A DNA stretch of 9,799 bases from Smithella sp. ME-1 (GTDB taxonomy: Bacteria > Desulfobacterota > Syntrophia > Syntrophales > Smithellaceae). The DNA lies in NCBI GenBank assembly GCA_000495415.1, contig AWGX01000458.1, positions 1 to 9,799 of the forward strand. The letters are read 5' to 3'. Positions 6,211-9,799 of the stretch are shown piece after piece. Made by a program: the position numbers and the translations under genes. Every line of letters starts with the position of its first letter. The first letter of the stretch is position 1. A model generated the notes under the pieces. That model made no database searches. It was not told where the DNA came from and saw only the letters and a list, made by a program, of their open reading frames with translations.

Positions 6211-7101
6211 ATGAAATTGCACAAGCGTGTCTTTCCTGCACTGTTGATATTTTTAATAGTTTTAACAACTGCAGGCATTATTTATGTTCTGCTATTTCAA
6301 GAAGAGCCGTCAGTCGTTAAAGAGCCGGCAAAAGAAACAAAGAAAATAGTGCCACGGAAAGCAGCAGCAGTAATACCCAAGAAGGAAAAGGCACAACCTT
6401 CACGTCCCAAGTCTGTTTCGTTAAGACAGGTAGCGATTATTATTGATGACATCGGTTATGATCTGAAACAAATACAAGAGTTATTGAAAATTAATGCCGA
6501 TATAACATTTGCTGTTTTGCCGTTATGTCCTCACTCCAGAGATGCAGCAGAAATGTTTCATAAAGCTAACAAAGAAACGCTCCTGCATTTGCCGATGGAA
6601 CCTCTTTCTTATCCGCGCGAGAAACCGGGTCAGGGTGCTCTTTTTACGGATATGAGTAACGAAGAGATTGTTTTTCAATTGGAAAAAAATATTGCAGCGG
6701 TACCCCATATTTCCGGAGTTAATAATCATATGGGTTCGAAGTTCATGATGGATGAAAAAAAACTTGCGGTGGTTTTTAGTAAGTTAAAAAAGAAGAAGTT
6801 ATTTTTCGTGGATTCACGCACTACGCCTGATACGAAAACTTTCGTCGCTGCAGAAAAAGTAGGCTTGCCGGTAGCCGTGCGAAATATATTTCTTGATAAT
6901 AATCGTGATTACAATGAGATTTATAATATATTGATCAGTGTTGCGAAAAAAAATGGTGATAATTCACCTGTGATTATTATCGGCCACCCTTATCCAGAAA
7001 CCATACGTGCTGTAAGCGACGCGGTAAAGGTATTAAAAGAAAAAGAAATATCGATTGTTCCTGTATCACGGATAATAAAAAAACAAAAAACGTCGAGGTA
7101 G
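6211..7101 (+). CDS. Divergent polysaccharide deacetylase (YibQ-like, Polysacc_deac_2)
   Basis: The 296-aa product has one N-terminal membrane segment (about 8-29), a Lys/Pro/Ala-rich linker (about 31-70) and a periplasmic NodB-like barrel domain. Family motifs are IIIDDIGYD (76-84), HLPMEP (126-131), NNHMGSKFM (171-179), DSRTT (201-205) and GHPYPET (259-265). The family (PF04748) is related to polysaccharide deacetylases and carries Asp/His residues that could bind metal; its substrate is not firmly known to me, but peptidoglycan or another envelope glycan is the usual inference from its link with envC and ctpA. The start is unusual: the only GGAG (6191-6194) is 16 bases from the ATG, and an in-frame TAG at 6196-6198 rules out any upstream ATG, GTG or TTG start. 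It follows ctpA by 31 bp and precedes the TPR gene by 41 bp. Confidence 0.92.
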   Translation: MKLHKRVFPALLIFLIVLTTAGIIYVLLFQEEPSVVKEPAKETKKIVPRKAAAVIPKKEKAQPSRPKSVSLRQVAIIIDDIGYDLKQIQELLKINADITFAVLPLCPHSRDAAEMFHKANKETLLHLPMEPLSYPREKPGQGALFTDMSNEEIVFQLEKNIAAVPHISGVNNHMGSKFMMDEKKLAVVFSKLKKKKLFFVDSRTTPDTKTFVAAEKVGLPVAVRNIFLDNNRDYNEIYNILISVAKKNGDNSPVIIIGHPYPETIRAVSDAVKVLKEKEISIVPVSRIIKKQKTSR

Positions 7102-7142
7102 ATGTTAATAAATTTGTTCATTGACGAAGTTAACAGTGTGAT

Positions 7143-8837
7143 ATGCAAAAAAAACAAAGATATGCGGTATTCATCTTAATTCTGGTTTTTATAAGTTTGT
7201 ACGGCTGCAGCCACCTGTCAACCGCTCCGGTTTCTTCTACATCGAAAACATCAACAGATGCAGCTTATCATTATTCCTTAGGTGTTCTTCTGCGTTTGAA
7301 CGGTAAAATTGAAGAAGCAACGGAAGAGTTAAAACAGGCGATTGCTGCCGATCCCGGATCTTCATATCTGACGACAGAGCTTATTTCTCTTTACACGGAA
7401 CAGGGCGATCTCGATCAGGCCATATCGCTGGGCGAAGAAATGCTTTCTAAAAATCCTAATAATATAGAACTCCATCTGATTATGGGTGGATTATATCTTA
7501 ATATTCACGAAAATAAAAAAGCTATCGCCGAACATAAAAAAGTAATTGAACTCGATCCCAAAAACATTATGGGACATTTTTATTTGGCGATAATTTACGC
7601 TGAAGAGAAAAGGTTTGATAAAGCTGAAGAAACATTTAAGAAGCTTTTAAAAATCGATCCCGATAACATTATGGGCACGTACTATTACGGTAGAGTTCTT
7701 ATGAAAATGACGCGGTTGGAAGAAGCCGAAAAGATGTACAAAAAGTCTATATCCTTAAATCCGTACTTTGAAATGGCTTTATTTGATTTGGTTGCACTAT
7801 ACGAAAAGCAGGAGAAACTGGACAAAGCTATTGAAGTTTATCGCCATTATCTGGAGATTAATCCTACACGGCTAAATTTTAAGGTTAAAATAGGAGAGCT
7901 TTTAATCAAAGGGAAAAAATATGAGGATGCGGAAAAAGAATTTCTGGAAGTGTTAAAAGTTGATCCCGATAACCGTGACGTGAGAATTGCACTTGGTCTT
8001 TTATATTATGATATGCAAAAGCTTGATTTGGCTGTGGGTGAATTTTCCACAGTGCTGAAAAAAAATCTTACAGATGACAAAGTCCGCTATTTATTGGCTA
8101 GTACTTATGAAGAAAAGGGCGAGAATAAGTTGGCGATGGAGGAATATAAAAATATTTCCAGTTCATTCGAATTATACGCAAGCTCACAAATTCGCGCCGG
8201 ACTGATTCTTAAAAAAGATGGTAAACTTTCCGAGGCCATTGATTTAATCAAGAAAGGCATTAAGAAAAAGAATGATCAAATTCCTTTTTATCTTTTTCTC
8301 TCGGCACTTTATGAAGAGGCTAAAGATATAATTGCCGCTGAAAATACATTGAAAGAAGGAATTAAAATTGCTCCAAAGGAAATAGATTTACATTATGCGT
8401 TGGGCGTAATTTATGAAAAGACCAATCGTCTTTCTGAAAGTGTCAAGGAAATGGAAACGGTTTTGGCCATTGATCCGGACAATGCCGAAGCACTTAATTT
8501 TATAGGATACAGCTATGCTGATCGGGGTATAAATCTTGATGAAGCGGAGCAAATGATTATTAGAGCTTTAAAATTTAAACCGAATAACGGTTATATGTTA
8601 GACAGCCTTGGTTGGGTTCATTTCAAAAAAAATAAATTAAACAGTGCAATGAAGCATTTGAAACAAGCATTGGAACTTTTGCCTGACGATGTAAATATAA
8701 TTGAGCACATGGGTGATGTTTACGTAAAATTAAACAAAATTAAGGAAGCTGAGGAGATGTATAATCGCGTACTGAAAATTGATCCCAAAAACAGCCTGGT
8801 GCAAAAGAAGCTTGAAGATTTAATAAAGCAAAAATGA
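7143..8837 (+). CDS. Tetratricopeptide-repeat lipoprotein with about 15 TPR units
   Basis: The 564-aa product begins with a basic N-terminus, a hydrophobic core and a lipobox-like LYGC, giving a predicted lipidated Cys22; Tyr at -2 is slightly atypical. From about residue 39 to 548 it is a continuous TPR solenoid: the DP/NP-type helix ends fall at or near 71, 105, 139, 173, 207, 241, 275, 309, 342, 377, 411, 445, 480, 514 and 548, an almost perfect 34-residue period. The C-terminal units hold NFIGYSYADRG, LDSLGWV and EHMGDVY, blocks I associate with the TPR protein encoded next to lolB in pseudomonads (PA4667 type). TPR arrays bind other proteins; the partner is unknown, and an envelope assembly role is inference from context. 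There is no clear ribosome binding site before the ATG, so translation may depend on the upstream gene. Confidence 0.9.
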   Translation: MQKKQRYAVFILILVFISLYGCSHLSTAPVSSTSKTSTDAAYHYSLGVLLRLNGKIEEATEELKQAIAADPGSSYLTTELISLYTEQGDLDQAISLGEEMLSKNPNNIELHLIMGGLYLNIHENKKAIAEHKKVIELDPKNIMGHFYLAIIYAEEKRFDKAEETFKKLLKIDPDNIMGTYYYGRVLMKMTRLEEAEKMYKKSISLNPYFEMALFDLVALYEKQEKLDKAIEVYRHYLEINPTRLNFKVKIGELLIKGKKYEDAEKEFLEVLKVDPDNRDVRIALGLLYYDMQKLDLAVGEFSTVLKKNLTDDKVRYLLASTYEEKGENKLAMEEYKNISSSFELYASSQIRAGLILKKDGKLSEAIDLIKKGIKKKNDQIPFYLFLSALYEEAKDIIAAENTLKEGIKIAPKEIDLHYALGVIYEKTNRLSESVKEMETVLAIDPDNAEALNFIGYSYADRGINLDEAEQMIIRALKFKPNNGYMLDSLGWVHFKKNKLNSAMKHLKQALELLPDDVNIIEHMGDVYVKLNKIKEAEEMYNRVLKIDPKNSLVQKKLEDLIKQK

Positions 8838-8873
8838 CTATAAACCTGTAATATTTTATAGAAAGATTCTTTA

Positions 8874-9656
8874 ATGCTCAAAAAAACCCCACTCTTGTAT
8901 TATACGATAAGCTTTTTATCGCTTGCGGTGCTCACCAGTTGTTGCCTTAAACAGGCAGTCATATATGACAATTTGCCATCGGAAAAAATTCTTGCATCCA
9001 TCTCCAATACCATTGCCGAAGACGATATCTTAAGCGCTGTTGTACAGATCGATTTGGTTACGTCTAACGGTTATCATCCGGCAAGGGCAGCCTTGATTAT
9101 AAAAAAACCTTCTTATTTAAGGTTAGAGCTGCTTCCGGTAATCGGGACACCCGATTTTTTCCTTGCTGCTTCTCCTGCAAAAATGAGTATTTTTCTACCT
9201 GCAAAAGGAGAATTTTACCATGGACAACCGACCGCTGCCAATCTGCAGCGATTTTTGCCCTGGCCAATTGATATTGAGGAGATAGTAATGATTTTTGCCG
9301 GTACATATCCATCTATGAAGGATATGTTTAGTGATTACCAAAGTTATCAGGAACAAGATCTTCTACGCATAGAAATGACAGCACAATCGGGATGTTCACA
9401 AATTATCTGGGTGGGGAAAAATAACAGGTTAATGAAACTCGTTCGCAAAAATGAGCATGGCAAAGAAGTATATAACGTTAAATACGATAACTATGAAGAA
9501 CAGAACCCTGTTGCCGGAGAAATTACAATCAACATGGCTGACGGAGTGACGTCAGTATCAATAAAGTATTCGGAATTAAAAATCGAGAAAGCAACCGACT
9601 TATCGATTTTTAACCTGCCGGTGCCCGATAATGTTAAAACAATTCCGCTGGACTGA
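8874..9656 (+). CDS. LolB/DUF4292-like outer-membrane lipoprotein
   Basis: The 260-aa product has a signal peptide ending in the lipobox LTSC, predicting lipidated Cys23; Cys24 follows directly. The mature part looks like the half-open beta-barrel of the LolA/LolB superfamily: alternating strands with ARAALIIKKPSYLRLELL (70-87), GTPDFFLAASPAKMSIFLP (91-109), FYHGQ (114-118) and LQRFLPWPIDIEEIVMIFAG (124-143). Such proteins bind lipid or acyl chains; LolB itself receives lipoproteins from LolA at the outer membrane. Whether this one does so is inferred from fold and from its place after the TPR lipoprotein, as in the TPR-lolB-ispE order of pseudomonads. It could instead be a DUF4292 protein of unknown role. 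It starts 36 bp after the TPR stop and is the last confident gene; ispE is not visible directly downstream. Confidence 0.75.
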   Translation: MLKKTPLLYYTISFLSLAVLTSCCLKQAVIYDNLPSEKILASISNTIAEDDILSAVVQIDLVTSNGYHPARAALIIKKPSYLRLELLPVIGTPDFFLAASPAKMSIFLPAKGEFYHGQPTAANLQRFLPWPIDIEEIVMIFAGTYPSMKDMFSDYQSYQEQDLLRIEMTAQSGCSQIIWVGKNNRLMKLVRKNEHGKEVYNVKYDNYEEQNPVAGEITINMADGVTSVSIKYSELKIEKATDLSIFNLPVPDNVKTIPLD

Positions 9657-9666
9657 AGGGCTGTTG

Positions 9667-9685
9667 ACCGGATGCGCATCCCGGT
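9667..9685. repeat. Hairpin downstream of the LolB-like gene
   Basis: GGATGCGCATCC (9670-9681, allowing for one extra C) is a perfect 12-base palindrome flanked by ACC and CGGT, which extend the stem with one bulged base. It begins 10 bases after the stop of the LolB-like gene. A T-run is missing, so it may protect the 3' end of the transcript rather than terminate it. Confidence 0.5.
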
Positions 9686-9716
9686 AAGGGAGTGCAATAA
9701 TAAATGGTAATATTCC

Positions 9717-9770
9717 TTGCCGGTAAAAGCCGGGGGCTTTTACAAAACGCTCCCGGCATACGCCGGGCAA
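9717..9770. repeat. Nested GC-rich hairpins at the right edge
   Basis: GTAAAAGCC (9723-9731) and GGCTTTTAC (9735-9743) form a perfect 9-bp stem with a GGG loop. CCCGGC (9752-9757) and GCCGGG (9762-9767) form a 6-bp stem with loop ATAC. TTGCC (9717-9721) can pair with GGCAA (9766-9770) and enclose both, at the cost of the second stem's edge. No T-run follows on either strand. The segment is richer in GC than the genes to its left and resembles the hairpin-rich spacer at 731-980 in style, though not in sequence. Confidence 0.5.
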
Positions 9771-9799
9771 GCATCTGCCGCCTCGATATCATCTTTGAT

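Noticed and set aside
9717..9770. tRNA gene or CRISPR repeat at the right edge
   Set aside because: The stems do not form a cloverleaf, no T-loop GTTCGA-type sequence is present, and there is no regularly spaced repeat.
9704..9799. Plus-strand open frame from ATG 9704 to the window edge, with GGGAG at 9688-9692
   Set aside because: Only 32 codons are visible, they run through the hairpin cluster, and the translation (starting MVIFLAGKSRG) matches nothing I know, including IspE. It cannot be excluded but is not supported.
9740..9799. Minus-strand open frame entering from the right edge and stopping at 9740-9742
   Set aside because: Nineteen codons, ending inside a hairpin, are too few to support a convergent gene.

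Overview
The window looks like chromosomal DNA of a Gram-negative bacterium, most likely a deltaproteobacterium (Desulfobacterota; a Syntrophales/Smithella-like lineage is my best guess). The grounds are a rplM-rpsI pair followed by argC, a periplasmic S41 protease followed by a divergent polysaccharide deacetylase (YibQ-like), and a TPR lipoprotein followed by a LolB-like outer-membrane lipoprotein. All full-length genes are on the + strand. This assignment rests on remembered gene order and protein motifs, not on a search.

Layout. (a) 3-731: the C-terminal part of a DegT/DnrJ/EryC1/StrS (PLP-dependent sugar) aminotransferase, cut by the left edge and clearly richer in GC than the rest. (b) 732-1160: 430 bp without a gene, holding two diverged copies of a ~125-135 bp unit, each with a GC-rich hairpin, and then an AT-rich promoter region with a perfect TTGACA box. 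(c) 1161-2054: ribosomal proteins L13 and S9, closed by a strong intrinsic terminator. (d) 2065-4601: argC (arginine biosynthesis) and cysS (cysteinyl-tRNA synthetase), 17 bp apart; the argC ribosome binding site directly follows the terminator T-run. (e) 4602-4865: a non-coding leader of about 260 bp, rich in short direct and inverted repeats. (f) 4866-9656: four closely spaced envelope genes (31, 41 and 36 bp gaps) that probably form one operon: CtpA-type protease, YibQ-like deacetylase-fold protein, a 15-repeat TPR lipoprotein and a LolB/DUF4292-like lipoprotein. (g) 9657-9799: GC-rich, hairpin-rich DNA with no confident gene.

How the genes fit together: the middle block is translation and amino-acid housekeeping (L13, S9, ArgC, CysRS). 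The right block is cell-envelope maintenance: a periplasmic protease, a peptidoglycan-linked deacetylase-fold protein, and two lipoproteins whose counterparts in other proteobacteria sit beside ispE. The left edge probably belongs to a surface-polysaccharide or nucleotide-sugar locus.

I see no tRNA, rRNA, CRISPR array, transposase, phage gene or toxin-antitoxin pair, and nothing I would call a new defence or biosynthetic system. The items most worth a second look are the non-coding ones: the tandem hairpin units at 731-980, the terminator/ribosome-binding-site overlap before argC, and the structured leader before ctpA.
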